A DNA stretch of 64,000 nucleotides from the NCBI GenBank assembly GCA_959347315.1, contig OY365817.1, positions 2,638,295-2,702,294 on the forward strand. The letters run 5' to 3'. The DNA comes from Bimastos eiseni. Its lineage: Eukaryota > Annelida > Clitellata > Crassiclitellata > Lumbricidae. Shown piece after piece: positions 53,990 through 64,000 of this stretch. The notes beneath the pieces were generated by a model, which was given only the letters and a program-made list of their open reading frames with translations, did not search any database and had not been told where the DNA came from. Numbering within the stretch: the stretch's first letter is position 1; every line of letters starts with the position of its first letter. The translations under genes were made by a program, and so were the position numbers.

Positions 53990-56900
53990 CTGCAATGGCA
54001 TAAAGAATCGTGGCTGTATTTATAATAATTATTATTATCGCTTTTAGCGGAAGTATCAATGTTTCTTTGGGGTGTATGAAAATTTTCTTTTAATTGCAGG
54101 AAATTTGGCTGGAGGGGTTTATAGGAAGAGTGCCTTTGTATGCAATCAAGTTATGGCGTTGGACATACATATGGGCTAAATACCGTCACACGCTGGAAAA
54201 GAAAGGTGGTAGTCAGACATAAATTATTATATTGTCTGCCATGAGGCATACAGAATTCCTCAGGGACATGGCTACAGAATTTGATTTGAAAAACCCAAGA
54301 TTCTTAGGATCATTCTAATTTATAAACCTAAAAACCTCAAAGTCACACATGTAGGTTTATCAGGAATGTTTACATTTTCTGTCAAATTAATCTAATTAAT
54401 TGTGATTGTGTTGAAACACAATCCTTCCTGAAATGCATACGGGGAGTCAAGCGGAGGAGAGAGCGTGGTACTACGGTGGTCGTTTGGTGGGAAGGAGTAG
54501 AATCTGGATGGGATATCTTGAAGTAGAGCAGAAGACAGTGAAAGCGGAGTAGGCCTAGAGGTTAAATTAAGAGGCAATATAGGATGATGATCGAATTGGA
54601 GAAGGTCTTTTGGGGGTCCGTTCTAAGGAGCTGGTTCAGCGTAGACTAAGGTGCGGTTACAGAATGTCGGAGAGAACTAGACAGGAGACTGAGATAGAGA
54701 AAGACATAATGACGGGCGTGCATAGAACAGGACTGTTGGATGATGATCAACTGATGAACGTAAGAGGGTAATGTAATGTAAGATTAAATCTGATTATATT
54801 TGGTTATATTAAGCTTAGATGACCTGAGTTTATCTCCAGCAGCCGTTGAATTGTAGATGTCGCACTGGTGCAGTGGACCCACGTGACCTGCAGCTTCACA
54901 AAGTGATTTGTGGAATTGAAACTGGATGATGTAGCTCACGAAATACCTAAACGCAACAGTCAGCAAGAAGCGACATCTATAGGAAGCAACAACACTTCCA
55001 CCAACCATTATCTCGTACAATCATCATACGGGATTCACTTAAATTATTGGGCAATCATATGAAGTACATGTGATCACTAAGTAATGAAATAAATTAGTGA
55101 ATGCATTATTATTATGGGATGGTCTTCACCGATGTTTGCTTCAATGGTAGATGTGCCGTCAGAAGCGTTGAAGAGCAGGATGGCAGAGTACAGATAAGCG
55201 TTGGTAAAGAAAAGTAGCTTCTCTGAAAATGTTTACCGTTTTTCTAGTGCCAGATCGACCTCGCGACGCGTAGTCTTTCTTATGACACAGAAGTGTTTAA
55301 CGTAATCTGATCAGCATCTCTCACTATTAACGCAAGCTTAAACGAACGCCGTGGCAGGCGAATTCCGGGTTACAAAAGGTTTATTTATGTAAACTATTTT
55401 CAACGGAGGAAAAGTAGGCCTAGTTGGATGCGAGATAGATTCCCGCCACCCCATTACGGTTGACTTTGGAAATAAGCCCTCTAGACATAAACCCCCGAAC
55501 ACAAGGACCCTATGTGGAGGTTTAATGGAAAAAATTTTCATGCATCCAACTTCTATTTAATTACGAAATAATATTTTTAATCAGCAGAGCTTCTCTTTAA
55601 ACAAGAAAATGAGCAACAAAACTAGTATATGTCATACAGGAGACAAATTAAGCGAGGAAATCGGCCTAATAATTATACGTAACAAAAGCGTATGCTCTAA
55701 CGACTGTCGTAATCGTAATCAAGTACTTATATAGTGCCACTAAACAAAGGTGCTCACTTGATATATGCAGATGAAGGCTACAAACCTGATGTATGGGGTG
55801 TTTTGAGCGACGTGGTACTTGGCTCCTGGGTCGAAATCCTCTTCCGAACGAGGTACTGGAGGCGAGAGACCTTGCAACTGACACCTGCTCAACCATTCAA
55901 TAGGTTTACTTATCAAAGCCGTTACAGAGCTAACAGGAGCAACGAATTAACGAATAACGAGATTTGCGAGTGCTCTAAACAGGGCTCAACCATGGACATA
56001 AGCAGCCACACATAAGTATACACACAGGAGTATAGAAACACCGGATATCCTTAGAGTAGACCTACATGTATGTCGATACACTACCTCACGACAAAATGCA
56101 CGTTTGGAGTCTGCGTTAAAGTCTAACTGTGGAAGCAGCTGTGAAGGCAGGCTCTATAGTTACGGTAACTACAAATATTAGCTTCGAAAGCGCCCGTGTC
56201 TAACGCACAATATATACGAGCCTGTCGGATACGCAATCAACTTATGCAAATAATGTAATCAGTCATACAAAGACAAAGCTCATGATTAATGTCATTTTAA
56301 ATATAATATTACCGAAACTTAACTATTTAACTGACCTTAGAGCACACAACCATTATTCTCCCACCAAAAGACAACTCTCAATTTATCTACAGATCATTGT
56401 AATAGATTTGCAGTTCTGAGTTTTCCCCCAGAATGTTGTCTTTTGAAATCAACGAATATCTGATCGCAATAAGTTTTAACTTCATTCATCTGTAGATTAC
56501 CGTATTTATAATTTTTCATACAGAACGAGCCCATTTCCGGGTACGAGGCCTATACCATGACTGCTCTGCCTAGGAACCCGGATTTCTCAGACGAAGGGAT
56601 CTGGAATTTCTCTGCCTAGCGGCCCCGTTTTTCTGGGCGGCGATCCTGGAATATTTAGCTATTCATAGGCTCTCCCGATCCAACCAAAGAGGAAAGAAAG
56701 TCTTAAGAAGTTCTCGAGCCAAGGCTTCGATATAATGGTCGATTCCAAATCCGATGTCTTGACACACTGAGGGCATCGATATCACTTAACGGCGTGGGTG
56801 AAGAACTGTGGTCACCTGAGTTTCCAGTAGTGGCTATTGTAGTTGTCTGGGGTGGTTGTTCCGTCAAAGACTCCCCAACGCCATCTGTCGATCGTGTATG

Positions 56901-59900
56901 CAAACGGAAGGAAGGCCACCTTCTCCAAGGCTTGCTTCATCAGAAAGTTTATCTGCGATTCTGTAGAGAGTAAGCAAGTCATCGAGTATTAGGCCTACTT
57001 AAATTGTTTAGCTATAGGCCTATATAATTATGAGCTTCATTAAACCAACGTATGCCCTTTTCGACTCTCCACCTATTGATACATCGTTCCATCCATTCAT
57101 CCATCCAGTTATTGATTTATACATCCATTCACCAAATCATCCACTCACCATGCACCCAAACATCCACCTCTCAACTCACCCACCAGTCCATTCACCATCC
57201 ACCCAAACAAATGTAGTAAAATGCTGTCTCCTCAGCTTGATCTCCCCAGATTTTGAACTGGCACTGGAACGAAACGAGAGACTTGGCTATTGCGGATTTT
57301 ATTTGGTATAGCGCCGGTATATAAGCTGATATCCCTGATTAAGTGGCTTTGTGAGAGCTTAAGATGTTTCGAAGATTTATATTACACTACACACGCCCAT
57401 CAACCAACTCATACACACAGCCACCCATCCTGCCCTGTTCTTACCGCGTGTAGAAGTCGTCTCGCTCAGCAGTCCGATCTTGTGCAGATGTTCAGGAGTG
57501 TTGACAGACAGCGTCATGACGTCACCCACAGCCTCGTGGAACCCTGTCGCATTCAATGAATACATGAGCGACGTTGTCAATCATTTCCATAGGCATATTC
57601 AGCTAGATTCACTTTTAACAACCCTGAAACGCAGACAGAAATTCAGGGCTCCTGCGCAAAGCAGTTATGGATCACTAACCTATCTTTAGACTCTTTGAGA
57701 AAATTGAGCTCTAGCCCGGTCCGGGCTCCTAACAATTTGCTAGACCTCGGGGCATCTGCCCTCTGGTCCCTCTCGGCGGGCTTGCTGAAACGTGCCAACA
57801 GCATATAATGACAAGATAAATCATCTGAATCATTTGGGACATTTCAGAAGTATGTAAGGTTAAGTGTAGAGGACCGTAGAGTAACGGATTACACACAGTG
57901 ACCGGCGTGCAGAGGCGAGGAAGCAGTTCGCTTCCATCATATCGTCATTCCCTATATCATAAGGAATGACGATATGAGGGAAGCGAACTCATTCCCTATA
58001 TCATAGGGAACGAAAGACTAGTCAATCTCACAGGCGATATATTATAGGCCTATATTATAGGCCTATGCGGCGGCGTAAATTAGATTATAACGCAATGGCC
58101 GCTTCGCATGGCCGTCAACAATTACACTAGACTCCAATAAAAAAACTGATCATCCGTTCTTATTATACCCCATGGGCGCCCGCACTTGCCCCTGGAAAAA
58201 TGAACCTAGGTCCCTTTTATGTACTAGTACCAATCTCACTTTTCACACATAAAATCCATAGAAAGTATCGTTAAATTTTCAAATATTTCCCGTTTACAAA
58301 ACCTGAATGAAAACTATCAATGTTTTTATATTCTTGTAAGAAATTATTTATAGCACTTGCTAAAATTGTAACATAAGACCAGAACCATCATGTTTTATTG
58401 CCCCCTCTTGTGAAAATGTATGCGGGCGTCCATGTTATACCCCACACCACCCTCGCTGTATCAATTCTAAACACGATCCACAGTCTGAGGTCTACATGCC
58501 CCTTCGGATCCTGATCTGGAACTCATTTTACCTTACATGCTTATCCATGGTGTTTAGAATGGGCGCCCGTGAACAAAATTGTTCCAGAGACTTTGCCATT
58601 TGGCGTTGTAAAAGTTATGTTGCTTACGACACACCTCAATTAATGTGAGTGGTTACCCTGGGTTGACATCCCTTATGAAGCCAAGTGTTCACCTGAGACG
58701 ACACTTCTTAATGAAGATAAGTTGTCACCTGGATTGGCATTCCTTATAATGCCAAGTGTTCACCTGAGACGACACGACACTTCTTAATGAAGTTAAATTG
58801 TCACCTAGATTGGCATTCCTTATGAACGTGTGTGATTGCCTATATTTGCATCTCGAAAGGAAGATACATTAATGTGTCACCTAAATTAGCGCCCCTACAA
58901 TGATGCGTGGTTACCTGGGTTGGCACCCTTAATGAAGGTAAGCTGCTACTCGGATTGGTACCCTTTGTGAAGGCAAGCTGCTTCATGGATTGGATCCCTT
59001 ATGAAAGCGAGTGGTTACCTGGATTGGCACCCCTTCTGTAGATGGCAGGCTGGTGCTTGTAGAGGAGGTAATACTGCACGTGACCCATCTCGTGATGAGT
59101 CGTCACGAAGTATTCTCCTGTCACATCTGTGCACTGCTTGATTCTACAAGCAAGACAACAGGTAACAATAACAGCCAGATATTTCATAACAATAGCAATC
59201 AAAACAATAGACGGATAAAATAACTGATGATTTAAATTTTCTCTAATTGGATTTAGAGTTATATGGTCTCTAGACAGTTTCTCGGTCTCGAGACGTCTCG
59301 AGACATTTTAGTGTCTCGGTCTTGGTCTCGGTCTTGGAGCCTGCTCTCTCGGTCTCGGTCTCGGTCTCGAGATAGTGTCTCGAATTTTTAGAAACTGTCT
59401 TGAAGTACCAATTCCTGAGAACAGTTTTTGCCACGCTTTACCTTCTTCGATATCTCTTTGTCTTGTTCTATCTCGAACAAGTGATCTCGATAAGTTTCGT
59501 GTTAACTGTCTTAAACTCTTGCGCTAGAAATTAAAACCAGAATTTACGAGAAACGAAAATTCTGGTTAACGCGCGGGTCACATGATACTGAAATCAATTC
59601 AATTATCTTAAAGTGGAGGAATGTATGAGAGAGAACCTGAAATTGTGAAGTTTTTTTTACGCAATTTGAAGTTATTGACAGACAATAGCTGTGGCGTGCC
59701 ATTGGACTTTGATGTAAAACCACCATAACCGAAACGATATGAACAGCTTCGAGTTTCTCAGGGTGAGTAAGCTAGGAAATGCACAACTTTCTAATTTCGT
59801 TTGGTATTTGGTATCGAATTTGCTTATTTAAAATCGTCTAGAAAATTTCAGACGTGTCTAAAATGGCTTACTTTATACAATTCCGAAGATAGGCCGATAA

Positions 59901-62011
59901 AGAGATATCGAAGAAGATAAAACGCGGCAAAAACTGTTCTCAGGAATTGGTACTATATACATTATAAGTTTCAAATTGAAATTACAAATGAACCTTATTC
60001 CCGAAAACTGACACAATAGTATTTTACAGCATTTTATATAGGATGACTTGTCTTTTACTGTCTCGTACTGTCTTGAACCTAGTGTCTCGGTCTCGGTCTC
60101 GTACCTCACTGTCTCGGTCACGTCTTGGTCTTTAAGTTTCAAGTCTTGCATACAACACTGATTGGATCTAATTTCATCACTGCACCTCCATCCATGTCAA
60201 GTCCGTTCTGTTCTAATCTTGTGCAGTCAAGTCTAGCCAAGCAAGCATTGTGTGTTCCAACTCGACTCGACCCATTAGGACTTACATTAAGTGAAAAACT
60301 ATCGCTTAATTTTCCACTGAAACGTTTCACGTTATTATTGTTTACCATATTCTTTACACTGAATACATACAAAATTAATGAGAAAGTGAATCGTAAATGT
60401 CAAAATTACTCCATAACTATTTACATGTATATTACATAAGTTCAGACTATAGAAGTTCAGACTAGACAAGTACAAACTGGATAAGTTCAGACTAGGTAAG
60501 TTCAGACTAGACAAGTACAAACTGGATAAGTTCAGACTAGGTAAGTTCAGACTAGACAAGTACAAACTGGATAAGTTCAGACTAGGTAAGTTCAGACTAG
60601 ACAAGTACAGACTAGATGAGTTCAGATTAGATAAGTTCAGACTAGGTAAATTTAGACTAGATATTAAAGTTCAGACTAGAGATGTGTTCAGAGTTGTCTA
60701 GATACCTGAAGTCTCGTTTGTTATAGAAATCCCAGGCTGATGCATGACAGACGACCTTTCGTCCATCCTTTGGTTTTTCGATGAGCGATTTATTCCAGAA
60801 TTCCTGTGGCATCGGATGCAATCCCAGAGACGTAAAGAAGGATTCAGCCGCACGGAACATCTTTAGAGCATCGAACCCCTAACCACATAGGTATCAACAA
60901 CAACTCTCTCAATAAGCAAAACGGTGTTAAATACTCTTGTCGCTAGTAATGGAGACATAGGGGTAGACATATAGACAGAGCCACTGAAATTTGAGGCGGG
61001 GATGGAGCTGCTAATATCTCCAATGTTTTGTAAATATTAAATTATTATTCCAAATATATGCAGTGCTTTCACTGTTTATTCATATTTTGGTAATCTCCTA
61101 AATTCCACCAAATTGGTAATAGCTATTTCATAAATATTTCATAATAATGTCAAGATAAACCGTTTATTCACCAGTTTATTCATTTTTGGTGCATCCCCAA
61201 ACTTTGAGATAGGGATGGACCTGCTTATGTATCCCCAATATTCTGTCTACCCGGTTCCAATTTACGTTGAGAGTGGACCCTGTGAGGCACCCTAGAACTT
61301 AGCTCAGCTCTGTCTCTGTATGGCAATGGCAACCGGTCTAGGACCTCCACCGAACATCGATCTCATGACAACCCCTCTGATATGACGCAGCAATCGTGAA
61401 GACGATGGTATTTACGTTCAGCATAAGATTAGTGCTTTAGGAATTTAGAGTTCGCGATTACGATATCTATTGCCTTGCTAGGGCGACGCTATAATAAATT
61501 GTTGTCGTTGCAACAATGGTTGTTACAAGACTCAAAAAAGAAACGTAGGCCTACAGATTAGAATGGAAAGAGCCTCCCGAAGGCCTATGTTTTGTTATTC
61601 GATGAAGCTATTGAAATATTCAGGTACAGTAACAATAATTGTAGAATACGATAACATTAGATAGAACTGAATAGAAAATACTGAAAAATAAATTGGATTG
61701 TATTACAACAGAATAAAATATATTAGAATTAGATCGATTTAAATATTATAGCTTATAATACATTAGAATAGAATGTATCAGGTGGTGCAGCAGATCACAA
61801 TAGAATAGAATACATTGATTACAATTCACCACAATTAGGATATAGCACATTATAATAGATAATTTCTCTGTATAAGTAGGATATCAATGCGATCTTGGTG
61901 GAGTTTAACTGACCTTGTCCACGAGTATGTTGGTTATGTCAATCGCGGAACTGTTCTTGTAGGGCATAACGAGGTCAATGATGTTATTCCACGTCTGAGC
62001 CCAGATGTTAC
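53728..62011 (-). CDS. ACE: Angiotensin-converting enzyme (M2 peptidase), C-terminal eight exons
   Basis: Exons in transcript order: 61914-62011, 60706-60878, 59019-59143, 57445-57543, 56816-56960, 55786-55884, 54824-54946, 53728-53989. All junctions are GT-AG with consistent phase, giving 374 residues and a stop. ACE is a zinc dipeptidyl-carboxypeptidase acting outside the cell. Visible active-site elements: WAQTW (substrate Gln), [15 protein letters not shown] zinc motif, GFHEAVGD (third zinc ligand Glu), AKYH and PYIRYF (Lys, His, Tyr and the chloride-site Arg). The end is a hydrophobic run with only a few polar residues after it, more like a GPI signal or a minimal anchor than the long cytoplasmic tail of vertebrate ACE. 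The N-terminal part of the domain was not found in 62012-64000. Confidence 0.92.
54824..54946 (-). CDS. ACE: ACE exon g: [16 protein letters not shown]
   Basis: Encodes [20 protein letters not shown] and [22 protein letters not shown]. The Tyr of RYF is the transition-state Tyr, the preceding Arg the chloride-site Arg, and the two Cys form a conserved disulfide in M2 peptidases. Confidence 0.95.
55786..55884 (-). CDS. ACE: ACE exon f: QGLSPPVPR to PYIR
   Basis: Encodes [20 protein letters not shown] and [13 protein letters not shown]. The Lys and His of AKYH bind the substrate carboxylate and backbone in ACE. The acceptor gagcag|GTG was chosen over an internal gtcag because only it keeps the frame and the family length. 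Confidence 0.92.
56816..56960 (-). CDS. ACE: ACE exon e: INFLMKQAL to HYWKLR
   Basis: Encodes [34 protein letters not shown] and [16 protein letters not shown] and the W-rich end are conserved throughout the M2 family. Acceptor ctctacag, donor CTCAG|gtgacc. Confidence 0.95.
57070..57205 (+). repeat. CATC/CCATCCA-type simple repeat
   Basis: Decayed catccattcatccatcc, then acccaaacatccacc words in an ACE intron. No coding value. Confidence 0.7.
57445..57543 (-). CDS. ACE: ACE exon d: third zinc ligand
   Basis: Encodes [20 protein letters not shown] and [13 protein letters not shown]. The Glu of GFHEA is the third zinc ligand and the Asp of VGD supports the zinc-bound His. Phase 1 in and phase 1 out. 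Confidence 0.95.
57925..58012. repeat. 27-bp stem hairpin plus partial duplicate
   Basis: Arms 57925-57951 and 57963-57989 are reverse complements at 26 of 27 positions, with an 11-nt loop. Immediately after, 57992-58010 (ttcccta ... tagggaa) is a smaller perfect palindrome copying the apex sequence. It lies in the intron between ACE exons c and d. It could be a folded RNA or a miniature inverted repeat element. Confidence 0.9.
58630..59035 (-). repeat. Tandem array built from the ACE exon c/intron junction
   Basis: On the sense (minus) strand the native junction reads GGTGCCAATCCAG|GTAACCAC. About ten units of roughly 40 bp follow, several keeping the same boundary: variants gccaacccag-gtaacc, gccaatccag-gtgaca, gccaatctag-gtgaca and gctaatttag-gtgaca occur near 58915, 58730, 58800 and 58885. 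Units are diverged, so the array is not new. Each potential donor is a decoy 5' splice site. Confidence 0.75.
59019..59143 (-). CDS. ACE: ACE exon c: HEMGH zinc-binding exon
   Basis: Encodes [20 protein letters not shown], then [22 protein letters not shown]. The HEMGH pair of histidines binds zinc and the Glu acts as general base. Acceptor gcttgtag; donor AATCCAG|gtaacc. The donor lies at the edge of a tandem array whose units resemble this exon end. Confidence 0.95.
59254..60160 (-). mobile_element. hAT-type element, second copy of the 1561-2410 family, inverted
   Basis: Right end catacaacactg is the inverse of CAGTGTTGTATG; left end tagagttatatgg corresponds to CAGAGTTGTATGG. Flanks ATTGGATT (59246-59253) and ATTGGATC (60161-60168) are an 8-bp duplication with one change. 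Interior phrases such as ggtaccaattcctgagaacag and tctcggtctcggtctcg match the first copy. It lies in an ACE intron, in the gene's sense orientation relative to the first copy's numbering. Confidence 0.85.
60430..60685 (-). repeat. 15-bp minisatellite with 45-bp higher-order unit, beside an ACE donor
   Basis: Plus-strand words agttcagactaggta, agttcagactagaca and agtacaaactggata alternate as a 45-bp block repeated about three times, with single 15-bp variants on both flanks. On the minus (sense) strand the words tatctag and tctgaac also occur in the first 25 nt of the intron, so the array seems to reach the splice donor at 60705. Confidence 0.85.
60706..60878 (-). CDS. ACE: ACE exon b: FFTSLGL to DFR
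   Basis: Encodes [33 protein letters not shown], and [17 protein letters not shown]. The His of VCHASAW contacts substrate in ACE. The donor (CTTCAG|gtatct) is followed almost at once by the 15-bp minisatellite at 60440-60680. Confidence 0.93.
61914..62011 (-). CDS. ACE: ACE exon a (first in window): GNIWAQTW segment
   Basis: Encodes (G)[17 protein letters not shown] and [10 protein letters not shown]. The Gln of WAQTW corresponds to the carboxylate-binding Gln of ACE. It enters in phase 1, so a preceding exon ending in a single G must exist upstream; it is not visible within the window. Leaves in phase 0 before gtcagt. Confidence 0.9.
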
Positions 62012-64000
62012 CTGTCATCAAACGTAACAGTGAAATTGATTGATCTAGCCCATTTTATTCAAACCAAAACACACATCGATATGATTACAGTCGTAGAACG
62101 AAAAAATATTAAATGGGTGTACAGTGATGAGATCAGGACATCAAGAGAGAGGGACAGAGAGAATGAGACAGAGAAAGCGAGACATACTGATAGAACAAAA
62201 GAGATATAGACAGAGAAACAGAGATAGCGAGAAAATGAAATTCAGATGGACAGAAATACAGACAGAGACAGACAGAGAGACAGAGTACTCCAGTCCCTTA
62301 GGCCGATCGCGAAGGCATCCATGTGTAAGAACTTGAAGCGTAGCCTCGGTGTGCGGCCATTCAGATCTCTGTCTCTGTTTCTCTTTCTAGCAGTTTTATT
62401 TAAGTGATCTCTCCTCGTAAAGTGAGCGATAAGTCTTTTCATTACGGCCGCGTTCCTTAGCGTACGCAGGTGGAGTATAAATATCGGGGCCTTGACACAG
62501 ATCAGACTCTCAACGTCTCTGCCGGTTGACAGATGGGCATGCACGCTAACCTGTACAGGATTTAGACAGTAGGGACCCAACGCGACGGTATGTAGGCTAT
62601 ACTTCGTGTATGCATGGGTCCCATAATATAGGGTAAAAACAAAACAGTCGGAATTCCATGTAAGAGTTACTTTCAGAACGTGGCATTTTATTTTATGAAA
62701 ATGTTACAATTAGTCGACCAGACAGTTTCTTTTTATTATGCATTATTAAATTGTAATTTATAACGCGCTGAAACCAAATGAGTCTTGAACAAAATCGCGT
62801 AACAGAAAATTTAAGAAAAATATAGCCCCTATAAAAAAATCACGCATATATGTATACCTAGACAGACTTACCCACTTGCGTAAACAGGTAAATAATTAAA
62901 GTTTACAAATTCGAGCTCAGAGGACCACGTTGCGGTTATTCTAAGATAGCAAAATTATGAAGACTCTTGGCGTCTTTGAACAGGAAGCCCGCGCATAAAG
63001 TGCCTAACCAATAAGCCCAGTGGCCTTAGTCTATTGAACAAAATAATACGAAGTGCACTGCTATCAAATGAATGTAGGCCTATGACGAAGGCCAATATCA
63101 GATTCAAGAACGGCGACATTATGTGTATAGCTGTACGGCAGTTGAACATTCATATAGCGCCATTCAGAGATTTGGTAGGTGCTGTCGATTCAAGCCAGTG
63201 CTGTCTGTAACAAATAAGACAGTCTCCAAGCGTTTCCGAAATGGAGGAAGAGGAAGGCAGAGGAAGTCAAGCCACATTTTTTGCATTATGTGGTTCCAAC
63301 TAGAGGGAAAACATGCAAAAAGCTTGGAATCTGAGTTGAACAAAAATAGCGGATACCACGGGTTAGAGCCTTATCCGATAATGCAGTTACCGTGTACCGG
63401 GACCTTGAGCAATTCTTTCACTCACAATTGCACAGCGCCATCTGGCGATATTCGATCACTAGATTGTGGCGCTTAATAAACGCCAGAGAATAGGTTGATA
63501 AACATTTGGTTCTCGTATAAAGACGCCTAATTGACAGAGTATACCATTTAGTAACAATAAAACGATTGGTTTTTGGTTATGGTTATTAAATTCAATAACA
63601 ATAAATCGAGTATTAAATTTAATAACATAAAAAAAATCGCTCAGGCGCTTTGCTGCGCTCTAACCCGTAAAGTCAACGCAGAAGGTAACGACTCCCAGTG
63701 GATATAATACAAAAATTATAAAGCTTGAGAAGACAGACTATTATCATGAGAAGCCAACCCTCGATACCGATAGGCTACGACATTTTATGGCTCCAGTAGC
63801 CTGGTCTGTAGTGGATCGTGGTAACTAAGACTTCTTTCCCGTTCGTGAAGCCTGGAATGGGAGCGGTGGGCGAGATGCGTCGTAAAACAAGTAAATCTGG
63901 TCTGCGGCAACCACCTGTTGCGAGATGGCAAATGTAAACAAGAGGGAAGTTAAGAGTGACTTATGGATGACCCCTATGACTCATTGCAGAGTCCTTAATT
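62012..64000. other. Upstream of the first visible ACE exon; no further exon found
   Basis: Contains a gagacagag purine simple tract at 62130-62290 and a SINE tail at 63405-63485 (ccttgagcaattctttcactcacaattg broken by one change, ending cttaataaacg). I looked on the minus strand for the PAHLLG-type exon that should precede 62011 and did not see it; it may be in the next sequence or in a form I missed. A minus-strand stretch near 63925-63795 stays open but matches no family I know. Confidence 0.45.

Noticed and set aside
62242..62580. Minus-strand HAHLS-containing frame as a candidate upstream ACE exon
   Set aside because: Only a few residues resemble the ACE PAHLL region, the rest does not match, and no donor in the right phase follows.
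63795..63930. Minus-strand open stretch ending near GKEVLVTTIHYRPGYWSH
   Set aside because: It looked protein-like but matches no family I can name and has no clear splice context.

Overview
This is metazoan nuclear DNA, not prokaryotic: coding sequence is broken into GT-AG exons with consistent phases, introns are long, background is AT-rich, and the space between exons is full of non-LTR retrotransposons, tRNA-derived SINEs, hAT-type DNA transposons and minisatellites. The gene content (an L1-family adhesion molecule with an ankyrin-binding tail, a CYP1-like P450 and angiotensin-converting enzyme) fits an invertebrate bilaterian. The repeat landscape and abundant TAGGCCTA octamers suggest a marine invertebrate, possibly a deuterostome, but I cannot name the species.

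Layout. (1) 592-25252, plus strand: a 12-exon gene whose exons join in frame to 677 codons. It encodes a signal peptide, four canonical Ig domains, a fifth Ig-like domain with no cysteines, a transmembrane helix and a cytoplasmic tail ending in a FIGDY ankyrin-binding motif. This is an L1/neuroglian-type adhesion molecule without visible fibronectin III repeats. Its introns hold a defective CR1/Rex-like LINE (about 9090-12100), an antisense RNase H-bearing LINE fragment (about 12800-13490), a 22-copy 38-bp minisatellite (16565-17400), SINEs, L2-like 3' ends and hAT-type elements. (2) 25253-48907: intergenic repeat-rich DNA with hAT-type elements flanked by 8-bp duplications, a degraded L2-like LINE, a degraded hAT transposase, low-complexity tracts and 14-bp and 15-bp minisatellites. 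(3) 48908-50683, plus strand: a GC-rich intronless P450 of 591 codons, CYP1-like, with Ile in place of the usual I-helix Thr. (4) 53728-62011, minus strand: the last eight exons of an M2 metallopeptidase (ACE), with all zinc ligands and most substrate-site residues intact. Its 5' part lies beyond the window or was not found in 62012-64000. The P450 and ACE genes converge.

The three genes show no functional link; they are ordinary neighbours. The most unusual signals are the fibronectin-less L1-type protein with a cysteine-free membrane-proximal Ig domain; tandem repeats seeded from exon-intron junctions (decoy 5' splice sites) in two different genes; the P450 active-site substitution; several hAT-type elements with clear 8-bp target duplications, including an inverted pair 57 kb apart; a near-perfect 27-bp hairpin in an ACE intron; and an excess of TAGGCCTA concentrated in the right third of the window. 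All exon limits were read by eye.
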